A DNA stretch of 64,000 bases from Tritrichomonas musculus (lineage: Eukaryota; Parabasalia; Tritrichomonadida; Tritrichomonadidae), in contig JAPFFF010000056.1 of assembly GCA_039105265.1 (NCBI GenBank), positions 744,001 to 808,000 on the forward strand. The letters are read 5' to 3'. Positions 21,020-31,467 of the stretch are shown one piece after another (within the stretch, counting starts at the first letter, position 1; each line of letters begins with the position of its first letter). Position numbers and translations under genes: made by a program. Under the pieces are notes generated by a model that searched no databases, had not been told where the DNA came from, and saw nothing but the letters and a program-made list of their open reading frames with translations.

Positions 21020-23269
21020 TTATTCAGTATTCTTTCTCTTTACAAAAACTAATTTGGCTCCATTATGAATATTGTAATCAGCCAATTTTTTCCCTTCTTC
21101 GAGTTGCTTTCCTAAATAAGACAAAGCAACAAAATCAGATTTCACGTTTTTGATTTTTTCTAAAGATTGATTTTTAATTTTTTCAATGCTTTCAGATAGA
21201 GATACAGAATAAGTTGCGCAAGTTTTGAAAGCGAAGGACACATATATTGTGATGACATCTTTTACATCAGATTCGACAGCCAACTGAAGATTTTGCTCCA
21301 TCTTAATTGAGTAATCTTGAAGTTCTTTATCATTTTCGAGTTCAATGTTTTTATAAAACAAATGCTGTTTCACTGCTGGAATTCCTTTCATATATTCAAT
21401 TCTTTCTTTAATACTCAAAATTGTTCTGTCTTTTTCATATTCAGTAGCATAGCTTTTGCCATTTGGCATATCAATATAGAGCGGGATTGCTCCACGCAAA
21501 CAATGCGCTCTGACAACATGAATAACTGCTCTATCAGGCAGAGCGTAATCTTGTATTTCTTTATAGTCCTGAAAGGTTTCGCTGCGGAAAAACAAATGGA
21601 AATTAAATGGATCAATTCTTACTCTATCCGTGACTATTTCGATCAATTCCTCAAACGTGCTAGTTGGCTTGACTTTGATACTTTCATTAAATCTCGAAAA
21701 ATTGCTTTTAAGACAGATTTCTATAGAACCACTCTTGATCAAATCAATGCCAGAAGGTGAAGTGCTTTTTTTGAGTGACTCACAACCGTAAAAAGCTAAT
21801 TTCTCAACTTTTGTCAAAAAAGAAGGACTCTCAAACTCAACCCTCTTCAAATTGACGCATCCGCTGAACGCGCACATCTTGATAACTTCCACTGTGAAAG
21901 GAATCTTTATCTTTCTCAACTCAACGCACTTCGAGAAAGTGTACTCGTTAATTTCTTTGATCTGTGGAAGAATGATTTTTCTCAAATTCGAACAACCCGA
22001 AAAAGCTCCAATTTCTATCGTTTTAACCGTTGGAGGAAGGATAACGGTCGTCAATTCAGTTGCCATATAGAATGCATGCTGGCAAATCACCTCCAATTTT
22101 GGATTCTTGACTGAAAATGTCGTCATTTTTGAATACTTGAAGGCACCCAAAGGATATTCATTTAAGGATTCACTCAAAAAGTTTACTAACGGTTTGCAAT
22201 TATTTTCTGAAGCCCAGCGAAGCATGCATGGCTCCGGTGAAAACAGCCCTTTCTTGTAGAGAAGCATTACCAGGTCTGCATAATTGCCTTTCACCAATTT
22301 GTAATTGTTAAAAGTCGATGGGAAATAGAAAAAGTTGTGATATTTGAATGCATAATCGGTCAGATAATCAATATCGTCGATGTAGTTCGTCAGGAAGTAG
22401 TCAACAAGCTCGTTGTGGTGGCATCTGACAGCTTCCAAACAGCAGTTTATGTAGTTATCCATTGGCGGTTTAATTTCGCTTTCCTCGAGGATGCGGATGA
22501 TTTTTCTGTTTCGGCCGTGAATTGCGTAGATCCAAAGTGACGGATTCAGAGGGACACCTTTCGTTTTGAGGAAGAGAAAAATGCGAATCGAGCCGTAAAA
22601 AGCTGCATATTCAATCAGACTTGGCTGGTCGGAGGTGGAATCGTTCAAGAAAGAATCTGTATCAAATATTGATTTTTTGATTGTCGAGGTAAGAGGAATA
22701 TTTGCAGCTAAAATGTATTGGACAAATTCTTTGATTGAATCTTCGCGAATTAACGTGGATAATTTGGATGGATTTTCGCCTTTTAAACGAATGATATTAA
22801 AATGTTGAGTAACTTCTTGTTTAGATGCTAATGAGGCTTTGGATCTGATTTGGTCGAGCTCAAATTGAAAATACCTTGCATTGCCTACATCTTTTATGTA
22901 ATTTTTAAATGAAGCTCCGTTTTTTGATATTATGTTTTTTTCCAGTAAGAAATAAATGAACCGCCTATTTTTCCCGAATAAACTGAAAATTTCTGATTCA
23001 GAAAAAATTTTTTTGATATGGTCTATATAATGATTAATTATCTTATCAATTTTGTCGAAAAATCCTTGTTTCCGATGATGATTTGTTGATATATCACATA
23101 ATATGTAAATTAAAATACTTAAATCACCTTCATTTTCAGAAATTTTATTTTCATTTATAAAGTTTATTAATTTTGAAAAATGGCAATTATCACCTTTATC
23201 ATCATCAATAAATAGGAGAATAAGACCTAAAAGTTCTTTTTTAGATTCGATATATTTATCAATCTCCAT
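21020..23269 (-). CDS. DUF3447 / BspA-LRR / triple ubiquitin-like domain protein
   Basis: ATG 23269 gives 749 aa starting MEIDKYIESKKELL, the usual N-terminus of trichomonad DUF3447 proteins. Residues ~1-130 are the family's helical N-region (STNHHRKQGFFDKIDKII). The DUF3447/ankyrin-like core is at ~215-300 (SLIEYAAFYGSIRIFLFLKT). BspA-type LRRs follow at ~390-515 (GAFSGCSNLRKIILP, CAFSGCVNLKRVEFE). The last ~230 residues hold three tandem beta-grasp ubiquitin-like modules at about 517-592, 595-670 and 673-749, each ending in a typical L.(D/E).YxI.....L pattern (ELQDYSIKMEQNLQLAV, KLADYNIHNGAKLVFV). None ends in a processing Gly-Gly, so these are built-in ubiquitin-like domains rather than a conjugating tag. 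The role may be an adaptor that links protein binding to the ubiquitin system (inference). Confidence 0.8.
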   Translation of the reverse strand: MEIDKYIESKKELLGLILLFIDDDKGDNCHFSKLINFINENKISENEGDLSILIYILCDISTNHHRKQGFFDKIDKIINHYIDHIKKIFSESEIFSLFGKNRRFIYFLLEKNIISKNGASFKNYIKDVGNARYFQFELDQIRSKASLASKQEVTQHFNIIRLKGENPSKLSTLIREDSIKEFVQYILAANIPLTSTIKKSIFDTDSFLNDSTSDQPSLIEYAAFYGSIRIFLFLKTKGVPLNPSLWIYAIHGRNRKIIRILEESEIKPPMDNYINCCLEAVRCHHNELVDYFLTNYIDDIDYLTDYAFKYHNFFYFPSTFNNYKLVKGNYADLVMLLYKKGLFSPEPCMLRWASENNCKPLVNFLSESLNEYPLGAFKYSKMTTFSVKNPKLEVICQHAFYMATELTTVILPPTVKTIEIGAFSGCSNLRKIILPQIKEINEYTFSKCVELRKIKIPFTVEVIKMCAFSGCVNLKRVEFESPSFLTKVEKLAFYGCESLKKSTSPSGIDLIKSGSIEICLKSNFSRFNESIKVKPTSTFEELIEIVTDRVRIDPFNFHLFFRSETFQDYKEIQDYALPDRAVIHVVRAHCLRGAIPLYIDMPNGKSYATEYEKDRTILSIKERIEYMKGIPAVKQHLFYKNIELENDKELQDYSIKMEQNLQLAVESDVKDVITIYVSFAFKTCATYSVSLSESIEKIKNQSLEKIKNVKSDFVALSYLGKQLEEGKKLADYNIHNGAKLVFVKRKNTE

Positions 23270-23965
23270 TTTATATAAAACGTTTGTCAAAAAATTGTAT
23301 TTGACTTAAATATTATCGTTTTAATTCAAATTTTAATTGAAAATTTAAAAATGAAATAACTAGATGCATGACTTTCAAGTGATTTTCATTTTTTTCACAC
23401 ATATTATATAACATGCCGTTTAGAATATTTAGGCCCCAAATATCAAAAATTTATATCAAATATTGAAAAATGATGTTTGTTTGCAAAAATCTTTGATGCT
23501 TTGATGTATGCAATATTTTTTATTCAATATATTACTAACAAGCATTGACACATATAATAAAAATTAAAATATTGAATAATTTACATATTATATTTTCTGA
23601 ATTAAAAATCTTACTTGCGAAAATACAACCAATAACTTCTACATCAAAAAAATTTAAACGAAATAATATGTTGGAGTAAGAGATCCAATTGAAATATTAA
23701 TTTCGATTTAAATAGAATTTTATTCAGTATAATACATAGTAGAAGAAATCGTTACAACTGTAAAGAATGCGATGATTGGGCGATACTTCTGTCCAATATA
23801 GTTTAGAACTTAAGAAAATGTTTTTAATTTACTTCAATTGCTTATGTTAGACTCAATTTATAGCATTGACTAATAATTCACATTTTATACGCCACATAAT
23901 GCACATATGATATAGATGGTGAATTTGTTCATGAGAGGAAAATATATATTCACTATGCTATTGAA
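23270..23965. other. Intergenic region, no gene seen
   Basis: AT-rich upstream flank of the DUF3447/ubiquitin-like gene. No RNA or repeat was recognised. Confidence 0.5.
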
Positions 23966-24179
23966 ATGGATAATTATATTATTGTTGACAATTTATGTGA
24001 ACATTATCGTCAAAATATTAATCAACCATCTGTTTTTAGGAGACATGATTATGCTGAATATGAAGAAAAATCGCCATTAGTTTATGCAATTGAAAAACAG
24101 AATTATATATTTTGTGAGTCCATTTTAATCTATCTCATTATTCCGATATTTGGACTTAAAAAGTGGCATCCACAATATA
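23966..24179 (+). pseudogene. Possible ankyrin/DUF3447 fragment next to the mariner
   Basis: The plus-strand frame from ATG 23966 contains SPLVYAIEKQNYIFCESILI, which resembles an ankyrin helix pair. The frame runs straight into the mariner left end. No matching continuation was recognised beyond the right end of the transposon, so I cannot show that the mariner split a working gene. Confidence 0.3.
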
Positions 24180-25815
24180 TAGTGTGGTGAAAAAGTTTTT
24201 GAATCAATTCTAACTCAATCAATATTGAACGATTTTAGTTTTTTTAATTTTAAATATTTAGATAATTAATATCTTTATAAGTTTAGAAAATATCAAAATG
24301 AAAAAAATTTTATTCATGGAAATATTGAGTTTTAAAATAAACCGTGTTGACTAAATTTTTCAAAAAAATGTATATTTAATAAAAATAGTTCAAACAGCTC
24401 AATCCTTGTATATTGAACAATATTTTAATATAAATCAATACATTGTTATGTGCTGTATATTATGTTATATAACAATTTAACATACAATTTTTTTTGAAGG
24501 AATAAATTAATATTGTTTTGATATAATCAAAAATCTCATTTTTGGTGAAGTGAAAAAAACATTAAAAAATTTATATTAAAATTAAAAAAATGTTATTTTA
24601 TTAAATTAAAAATCTGGATATTCCCCATTGCAATCTATTACTTTTTTAATTCTTTCAATCCATTCATTATATACTTGAATCCATGTTGATTCATCAATAT
24701 TTTGGATGATTTCAACCACTGCATCAATTAGCTCTTTTTGTGAGGAAAAACGGTTACCTTTCAATTTGTTCTTTAAGTAGCCATAAAGGAAGAAGTCATT
24801 AGGGCTGATATCAGGGGAGTAAGGGGGATGTGGTAACCTTTCAATGTGTAATTCATTCATCTTTTGTTGTGCAACAATGGAATTGTGAGGCTTCGCATTG
24901 TCCATGTGCAATCGAACTTTATATGTTAAAATAGAGCCTTTAATATTATCGGCCGCTGTTTTAAGATGTGGAAGAATCTTGTTTGCGAAGTACTCTCCAG
25001 TAAAAGTTTCATTTTGAGGGAGAACGTTTACGTAAACTATGCCGTTAATACAAAAAGCTGTAAAAAACATAACTTTTTCATCGTTAATTGCATTATTAAC
25101 GTTTTCAGGCCTTTTCTGGCCACAAGACCAGAAACCGTCAGAACCATACTGCAAGAAGAACCAAGACTCGTCAGCAGTGATCACTTTCATCGTTTGTCTT
25201 TTTGTTAATGATTGTAAAATTGATAGAAGTTCCTTCGATTGTTTCACTCTATTTGCTTTTTGAATTTCTGTAAGATCATGTGGAACCCAATGACAACATA
25301 ACTTTCTCATATTCAAATCTTCTGTCAAAATCCTTTTAACAGTATTTTTATCAATTTTCGCAATGCGTGCTATATAACGGCATGATGCGAATGGAAATTC
25401 GTCGATTAGTTTTTTAACTTCATCTATCTTTTCAAAAAGTTTGGGTCTTCCAGACCGAGGCAAATCAATAACAGTTTTTCTTCCTCTGTTAAATTGATGA
25501 ACCCAATAATATATCGTGGGTGATGAAGGACATGCATCTTTATATGTTTCTTGCATGTAATGATAAATCTCTTGAGTGCTTTTTTTTTTAAGCCATAAAC
25601 TATGAATAACATACCGAAATTCCATATTCTTTTTTTTAAAAAAATAAACGTATAATTTTTCAAAGGTTTATAACTTTTTATTAAATTATCATTTAATCAT
25701 ATAATTAGAATATTTCAAGCAACATGTAATCCACTATTTATTTATTAAACATTTTTAAATAAAAAGTCAATATACAAAAAAATATAAAATATTCAAAAAC
25801 TTTTTCACCACACTA
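24180..25815 (-). mobile_element. Mariner transposon, 1636 bp, looks intact
   Basis: Perfect inverted termini of about 25 bp (TAGTGTGGTGAAAAAGTTTT...) are flanked by TA duplications at 24178-24179 and 25816-25817. A single open transposase lies inside on the minus strand. Tc1/mariner elements insert at TA, as here. Identical termini and an open ORF suggest a young copy. Confidence 0.95.
24606..25625 (-). CDS. Mariner DD34D transposase
   Basis: The 339-aa protein has the normal length for mariner. The N-terminal paired-like DNA-binding half includes an HTH (STQEIYHYMQETYKDACPSS...) and the GRPK-type linker (LPRSGRPK), with a second HTH around ASCRYIARIAKIDKNTVKRI. The catalytic domain has ADESW (first Asp, ~152), HMDNAKPH (second Asp, ~242) and PPYSPDISPNDF (third Asp). 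There are exactly 34 residues between the second and third Asp, the DD34D spacing of mariner. It cuts and pastes the element at TA sites. All three acidic residues are present and the ORF is uninterrupted, so activity is possible. Confidence 0.95.
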   Translation of the reverse strand: MEFRYVIHSLWLKKKSTQEIYHYMQETYKDACPSSPTIYYWVHQFNRGRKTVIDLPRSGRPKLFEKIDEVKKLIDEFPFASCRYIARIAKIDKNTVKRILTEDLNMRKLCCHWVPHDLTEIQKANRVKQSKELLSILQSLTKRQTMKVITADESWFFLQYGSDGFWSCGQKRPENVNNAINDEKVMFFTAFCINGIVYVNVLPQNETFTGEYFANKILPHLKTAADNIKGSILTYKVRLHMDNAKPHNSIVAQQKMNELHIERLPHPPYSPDISPNDFFLYGYLKNKLKGNRFSSQKELIDAVVEIIQNIDESTWIQVYNEWIERIKKVIDCNGEYPDF

Positions 25816-25920
25816 TAAATTTAAAATGATACTATCTTTACCGGATTATAACAGAAATATTCACTTTATGCTTTTTTGGGATAAAAAAATTTAAAAAATT
25901 GCAAAGTCTATATTTTAAAT

Positions 25921-27463
25921 TTATTTATGAAATAATCTTTTATGGAACCAATTATTTGTAAGATCTTCTGGTGTCAAATCATTTTCATCTTTACAAGTTA
26001 TATCAATTTCAGGATGCGATAACAAAAGTTTTGTAAAAGATCTAAAAAACTTTTTAGCCGCCATATGTAAAGCTGTTTTTTCTTTTGATATATAAATCGT
26101 TTGCGAAATTTCTCTTGAGATTGCTTTTATATTGACGTCAATTTTTGGATGGTTCAATAAGATCTCTGCTATTTCATAATTATTATTTGCAACAGCAATA
26201 TGTAATGCTGTCATTTTTTCCAATATATAATGATCTTTACTTTTTATTTGCCAATAAGAATGATAATTATTAACATTTAGGCTTTGATTTGCCAATAAAA
26301 GATTAACTATATTTACGTTTCCTATTTGCGCTGCCAATGTTATTGGATATGTTTCAATTACATCTGTTTTAATTTTTGAATTAATATCGATATTTTTATG
26401 ATTTAGCAAAAGATCAGTGATTTCAATATTAGAATTTAAAATTGCAATTCCTAATGCAGCTGTTTCATACATAGTTTTATTCCATTCATAATTTAATATC
26501 ATATTAATGTCAATAGTTGGAGCTGAAATTAAAAGTCTGATAATATCAATACAATTATTAATAACAGCATATTGTAATGGAGTCATTTCTTCATCTGATA
26601 AATGCTCTTTATATCTGTTTTTTGATTTGAGATTTACATCGATATTTGAATGCGATAATAAAAGCTGTATAATTTGAATATCATTAATTAAAATTGCAGC
26701 CATTAATGGTGTCTCTCCTTCTTCACCATTATATGATCTCTTAAGATTAACATCAATGTTATCATTTTCTAATAATTTTTTAATAGTTTGAATATTCTTG
26801 TTTTCGATGGCACAAATTAATGATGTATCTTCTACTCCTTTTTTATATTTTGATGATTTAATATTTACATCAATTTGTGGAAAATGTAATAAAAGTTCTA
26901 CAACTTCAGCCATATTATTTTCTATGGCAAAATATAAAGGAGTATATCTTTGAAATTTACTCTGGTTTTCAATTTTAAAGCAAAATTCAATACCAGAATT
27001 AACATCAATATCCGGATATTCTAAAATTAATTTAATTATCTCAATGTCTCCTAAATCAATGGCTAATACCAAATATGTAGAATAACCATGACAAACATTA
27101 TCTTTAGAACATAATAATCGCGATGATATTTGCTGATCAAAAACTGTTATTTTTTCATTGATTTTGAGATCAATTAATTTGTTTTGCAATATATATTTAA
27201 CTATTTCATTTTTTTCAAAACAAAATGCTAATGTCAAGAATGAAAAGTTGAAATTATTAATTGTAACAATTGCGTTGAAATCAAATGTAGGATGCTTGAC
27301 AAAAAGATTTATGATTTCATCATTATTACTCAACATCGCATAGAAGAATAATGGATATTCTTCTGAATAATCTTTATCAAGTTTACATTTTTGATTAACA
27401 TTCATATTAGGGTTATTCAAAAAATATTGAATAATTTCAATATCTTCATAATCAATAGCTTTA
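25921..27463 (-). pseudogene. 3' half of a host DUF3447/ankyrin gene split by the Maverick
   Basis: The minus-strand frame is open from the Maverick edge to a stop at 25921, about 514 codons of ankyrin repeats with the trichomonad signature of ...LL.HP.IDVN.K (ELLLHFPQIDVNIKS, QLLLSHSNIDVNLKS, EILLNHPKIDVNIKA). It begins mid-repeat at the insertion (KAIDYEDIEIIQYFLNNPNM). Its 5' half lies beyond the element at 51022-52568, and the frame matches across the 5-bp target duplication. This is one gene interrupted by the insertion. Without the element it would encode roughly 1000 residues. Confidence 0.9.
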
Positions 27464-27468
27464 ATTAT

Positions 27469-27790
27469 AGTAGTATAGTATAGGCTCCGCTATCGCCAAG
27501 CCTATACTTAAGCCCATTTCACAGCCACTTGGAGCCTTTGGAAGCCCCCCAGAGCCTTCAAAAAGCTCCAACCACCTCGATAATTCAAAAAGTTCGCAAC
27601 AAAAAAATTCCAAACTCATATTTTTATCGTCTCGTTGTAAAAATTATTTTGACACAAAAAAATGTATTTCTTGAAGATTCCGTTAAGATATCCCTTCGAA
27701 TCAAGAAGTTGTTTTATAATGATTGAAATGTACCCGACGCTCAATCCAGCTGAAGAACAAACACCAATCCCTATAGAATATGCTTACTTT
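27469..27790 (+). repeat. Left terminal inverted repeat of the Maverick
   Basis: It is 322 bp and matches 50700-51021 in inverted orientation with one mismatch. Its tip has a short repeated AGTAT/TAGTATAG structure, and CCTATACT near the tip occurs in both orientations. The first codons of the leftmost gene lie inside it. Confidence 0.95.
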
Positions 27791-28660
27791 TTGGAAGATG
27801 GAGAGCAAGACCCCAGCAAACCAAATCGATACTACTTTAATTTTCCACAAGAATGGTGCACTTCAAATAGAGGAGAATCTATTGTTGGGGTAAGAAATAT
27901 GTGGTTGATTGCGAGAAGAAGAAAAATTGAATTCACCATCACAATTGCAAAATTTCAAAAGAAATATTTTAATATAGTGGAAGGGAATGATACGACTTCA
28001 AAAATAAATAATATGATATTATTGTATAAAGATAATATTAAAGTAAAAGATGTAAAAGTTATCGATTGGATGTCGATAGAAGGAGATTTTAGAGGATTCT
28101 TTAATGCTATTCATACATCAATAAAAAACTATATAGCAACATGGTGGAAGGACGTCAATGAAATATTTGTACAGTCAGATACTGATATTTTAAATAGAGA
28201 TATACAATCTGATGGCTATTATGATGAGAGGGGGTTTCATGAAAAAATATATTCAGAACGAAATAATAATGATGCGGATGAATATGGTGTAGCATTCAAA
28301 TTAAAAGAAACAAATAAAGATTTTGATGAAGTATTTAATATTGGTGATGGAGTTAGTCAAAACAATAAAGATGTTTATTTAAAGTACTATGATAAAGTTT
28401 TAACGTTTGATAATGTATGGGATAGACATTCATGTAAAGTTTATTCATCAATAGCAGAACAATCAAATCGTTATTATATTGGTAATTCGAATGTTAATTT
28501 CAACCCCATCAAATACTTTAAGCTGAATTCAACAGACCAAAGATTTTGGATTGATTTATATTCTGCGCGTGAATATAAAGCACCATTTAAATTACCAGTC
28601 GGTGAAAGCTTTGCTATAGAGATGATATTCTTACCATACAAGAAGATGTTATATGTTTAA
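27662..28660 (+). CDS. Maverick conserved protein, candidate minor capsid/penton-type
   Basis: 332 aa. The first ~43 codons lie within the terminal repeat, so the right end carries a mirrored stub. The better start may be the inner methionine of MIEMYPTLNPAEEQ. There is no membrane segment. The protein has a mixed beta-rich composition (FNFPQEWC, IEFTITIAKFQKKYFNI) and ends in a Pro/Lys-containing strand (LPVGESFAIEMIFLPYKK). The beta-rich character and the ending, similar in style to the 244-aa protein at 42747-43481, make a structural virion role plausible. I do not recognise a named domain. Confidence 0.6.
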   Translation: MYFLKIPLRYPFESRSCFIMIEMYPTLNPAEEQTPIPIEYAYFLEDGEQDPSKPNRYYFNFPQEWCTSNRGESIVGVRNMWLIARRRKIEFTITIAKFQKKYFNIVEGNDTTSKINNMILLYKDNIKVKDVKVIDWMSIEGDFRGFFNAIHTSIKNYIATWWKDVNEIFVQSDTDILNRDIQSDGYYDERGFHEKIYSERNNNDADEYGVAFKLKETNKDFDEVFNIGDGVSQNNKDVYLKYYDKVLTFDNVWDRHSCKVYSSIAEQSNRYYIGNSNVNFNPIKYFKLNSTDQRFWIDLYSAREYKAPFKLPVGESFAIEMIFLPYKKMLYV

Positions 28661-28670
28661 ATAAATTTAA

Positions 28671-29747
28671 ATGACTTACAAAACAATAGAGGAGTTATAT
28701 AAAAAGTTTCCATGGAAAACACCATCAAAATTTGTTCCTCTTGCAAAACGATATGGATTTACAGAAGAAGCAGCATTAAATTATTTGAAGAATATAGTTC
28801 ATGATGTTAAAGTACCAAAGGCAAAATTTATGAATATATATTCAAAACACTCAGGGGGATATCAAATGGATACTTTCATAAATGACAAGACAAAAGATGG
28901 TTTGAATTATCTGATGTTTATAAATATCAATACCCGAAAGGCTTTTTGTTATGCGATGAGAGGGAAGGGAGCAAAAGAAGTAGCTAGAGCATTAAATCAA
29001 TTTTTAGTAGACGAACCAAATGTTTATTCTATTACTTCTGACCAGGATGCCGCCTATTTGTCCAACGATGTTTTGCAAATAATGAAGGCAAAAAATATTA
29101 TATACAATACTACGGAAGACAATAATCATAATGTACTAGGCATCATAAATAGATTCATGAGAACTATAAGAGATATGGTAGGAGAGAATAGATTTATTGG
29201 AGAACAAGAAATGAAGGGATTAATAGATTCCTACAATAAATCCCCTCACCGGTCGTTGGACTATAAAATACCAAACGAAATGACAGAAAAAGATGAAAAA
29301 GAGTATATTAATACTAAATCACAAATAAATCCATATGACTTTCAGCCTAACGACAGGGTGAGAATTATACAAGCCAAGGAACCATTTTCGAAGCGAAGAA
29401 ATAGAGTCAGCAAGGAGGCTTATATTGTTGATTCGAAAGCTGGAAATCAATTTATTGTTAAGTCCAAAGATGAATCGATAGATAAGTTGCCGGGATATAG
29501 ATTGATAAAAACACAGAATAAAAATATTGCTCAGACACTAAAGGGAGGCAAGAGAGGTATTGTGGATAAAATTATATCCTACGATGCAGCTAAGAATAAA
29601 TATAAAATTAAATATAGTGAAGGGACAGAAGATGTTATTCCAGCCAAAAATTTACGAGAAGGAGCCCCAACTAAATTATCAAACCTCGAAATGGATTATT
29701 GGAGCAAACAAAAAAATATCCCATCAAACATTAAAAAATGGATTTAA
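28671..29747 (+). CDS. Maverick integrase (retroviral-type DDE) with C-terminal chromo/SH3-like region
   Basis: 358 aa. The core at about 55-205 has the RNase H-fold integrase layout: QMDTFIND with the first Asp, a TSDQDAAY segment with the second, and the TEDNNHNVLGIINRFMRTIR helix of the third block, followed by YNKSPHRSLDYKIPNEM, the typical end of the rve core. The C-terminal ~130 residues hold two small beta-barrel-like stretches (DRVRIIQAKEPFSKRR and KIKYSEGTEDVIPAKNL), the second chromo-like. The enzyme joins the element ends to target DNA. It is the second gene from the left end, 10 bp after its neighbour. Confidence 0.9.
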   Translation: MTYKTIEELYKKFPWKTPSKFVPLAKRYGFTEEAALNYLKNIVHDVKVPKAKFMNIYSKHSGGYQMDTFINDKTKDGLNYLMFININTRKAFCYAMRGKGAKEVARALNQFLVDEPNVYSITSDQDAAYLSNDVLQIMKAKNIIYNTTEDNNHNVLGIINRFMRTIRDMVGENRFIGEQEMKGLIDSYNKSPHRSLDYKIPNEMTEKDEKEYINTKSQINPYDFQPNDRVRIIQAKEPFSKRRNRVSKEAYIVDSKAGNQFIVKSKDESIDKLPGYRLIKTQNKNIAQTLKGGKRGIVDKIISYDAAKNKYKIKYSEGTEDVIPAKNLREGAPTKLSNLEMDYWSKQKNIPSNIKKWI

Positions 29748-29757
29748 CCAACAATAA

Positions 29758-30612
29758 ATGGCTAAACAAATAATGAAAGAAGTAGAAGTTTTAATCCAAA
29801 AAACCATGCGGAAAAACCAAAAAGAAATAGAATCTGCACTTATGAAACCAATTCATCCTTCCTATCCATTTAGCACGAACGGTATATATTTTTTGATAGG
29901 CAAACCAGGTGCTGGAAAAAGTTATTGGATATGGAAACACATTTTAATTACCGAGAGATTATTTAAGTATCCCTACTACCAGAAGATAGTATTCTGTTCC
30001 ACAAGCGGTAAGATGGACAAAACTGCAGAGGCGATGAGTCAAAATGTCAAGACACCAATCATATATTTGAACGAAGCAGAATTGATGGATTATTTGAAAA
30101 AACATCTAAAGCGAAAGATAAAATATTATGCTATGGTAAAGCATGTATTATCAAAAATGAAAGAGACGAATGAAGAAATGCAGAGACTAATAAACAAGCA
30201 CTCCCTTCAAGAAATAGATGATAGAATAGTATATATAGCAAACAAGCTGGTAAAATATCAAACTTCATCATATCCATATAACACTCTAATAATATTGGAT
30301 GACTGTGCTGGGAGCGATTTATTGACGCATAATAATACTGAATTCCTCAGGCTGTTAACAAAAACTAGGCACTATAATATTACATGCATTATGGCTATCC
30401 AAACCATTAGATTTGTCCATATAAATGCAAAGAGATTGGCCACCGATATTATATGCTATAGTGGATATTCAGAAGAAGATTTTACATCATTGCTCCAACA
30501 AACGAATAACAATCTAAATATCAAAAAAACAGTCAAGGAATATTTGCAGCATCGTGAGCCTCACGACAAATTTATTTGTAATATAACAGCCAACAAATAT
30601 TACTTTGAATGA
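29758..30612 (+). CDS. Maverick packaging ATPase (FtsK/HerA type)
   Basis: 284 aa. Walker A is FLIGKPGAGKSYWIW near residue 44 and Walker B is TLIILDDCAG near residue 180, followed by LTKTRHYNITCIMAIQT as sensor region. This is the A32-like genome-packaging ATPase of Polintons and large DNA viruses, which drives DNA into the capsid. It starts 10 bp after the integrase stop. Confidence 0.9.
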   Translation: MAKQIMKEVEVLIQKTMRKNQKEIESALMKPIHPSYPFSTNGIYFLIGKPGAGKSYWIWKHILITERLFKYPYYQKIVFCSTSGKMDKTAEAMSQNVKTPIIYLNEAELMDYLKKHLKRKIKYYAMVKHVLSKMKETNEEMQRLINKHSLQEIDDRIVYIANKLVKYQTSSYPYNTLIILDDCAGSDLLTHNNTEFLRLLTKTRHYNITCIMAIQTIRFVHINAKRLATDIICYSGYSEEDFTSLLQQTNNNLNIKKTVKEYLQHREPHDKFICNITANKYYFE

Positions 30613-30668
30613 CGAAGTCATACTTGGACTATGTCCTTGAAAGCTAGTTTTATTGACTTTAAATAACA

Positions 30669-31397
30669 ATGGAAAAAGTTGAAGATACAGATAGAGTCGA
30701 ACCCTCAACACCCCAGAATTCTAGTGGATTTTTAGGAAAATTTATAAATAGTGCATGGAATTCTGTTAAATCTGGTGTTGGTAAAGCTAGTAAATGGATA
30801 GAAGATTCTGCTATTGGCAAAGCGGGAAAATGGATATCGAAAAATAAAGTACCAATCTTAAATACTGTCGGAGGAGCGGCTCAAGCTTTCGGAGCAATTA
30901 CAGGGAACCCTGCAGTAGCTGGTATTGGCAAAGGAATGATGATGGCTGCAGATGGAATCAAAGAAGGAGAGGCAAAAGCCGCATTACAAAAATCGATAGC
31001 TGAAAGACAGCCGAATCCTTTGGGAAGTAATGTAGCTCAATCACATTTCCCACGCATTTATTATGGAAGGAAGCCATCTGGTTTTAAAATACATCATAAA
31101 CGAAATAAGCATCTTGAAAGGGCTATGGCACAATTAGCACAATTGAAAAAACAAATAAGCAATAAAAACAATACAACTGCCGCTAAAAGTAGTAAACAGA
31201 AAAATGCCACAACACAAAAAGAAAAGCCAAAAGAAAAGCCAAAAGAAAAGCCTAAACCATCGCCTCCCAAAAAGAAATTGTCAGCAGCTGAAAAAGCTAG
31301 AAATTGGAAACAAGATAAACAATTTGTGGCCGATCTACAAGAAGCCACAAGAAGACGTAGAGAAGCATACGAAAAGTTTGAGAAAGATGATTGGTAA
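30669..31397 (+). CDS. Maverick basic protein with amphipathic N-terminal helices, pVI-like candidate
   Basis: 242 aa. Residues ~14-45 form amphipathic helices (LGKFINSAWNSVKSGVGKAS). A Gly/Ala-rich hydrophobic stretch follows at ~60-100 (VGGAAQAFGAITGNPAVAG). The C-terminal half is highly basic, with a short KEKP repeat. The order amphipathic helix, hydrophobic stretch, basic tail resembles adenovirus-type minor core or membrane-lytic proteins, which Polintons are known to carry near the capsid gene. Assignment is by layout and position, not by a recognised motif. Confidence 0.5.
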   Translation: MEKVEDTDRVEPSTPQNSSGFLGKFINSAWNSVKSGVGKASKWIEDSAIGKAGKWISKNKVPILNTVGGAAQAFGAITGNPAVAGIGKGMMMAADGIKEGEAKAALQKSIAERQPNPLGSNVAQSHFPRIYYGRKPSGFKIHHKRNKHLERAMAQLAQLKKQISNKNNTTAAKSSKQKNATTQKEKPKEKPKEKPKPSPPKKKLSAAEKARNWKQDKQFVADLQEATRRRREAYEKFEKDDW

Positions 31398-31467
31398 ACA
31401 AACTCTCCAAAACTCAAACAAATTCGTGTAAAAGCCTGCATATTCAAACATTTTTTAAATTTCATAA

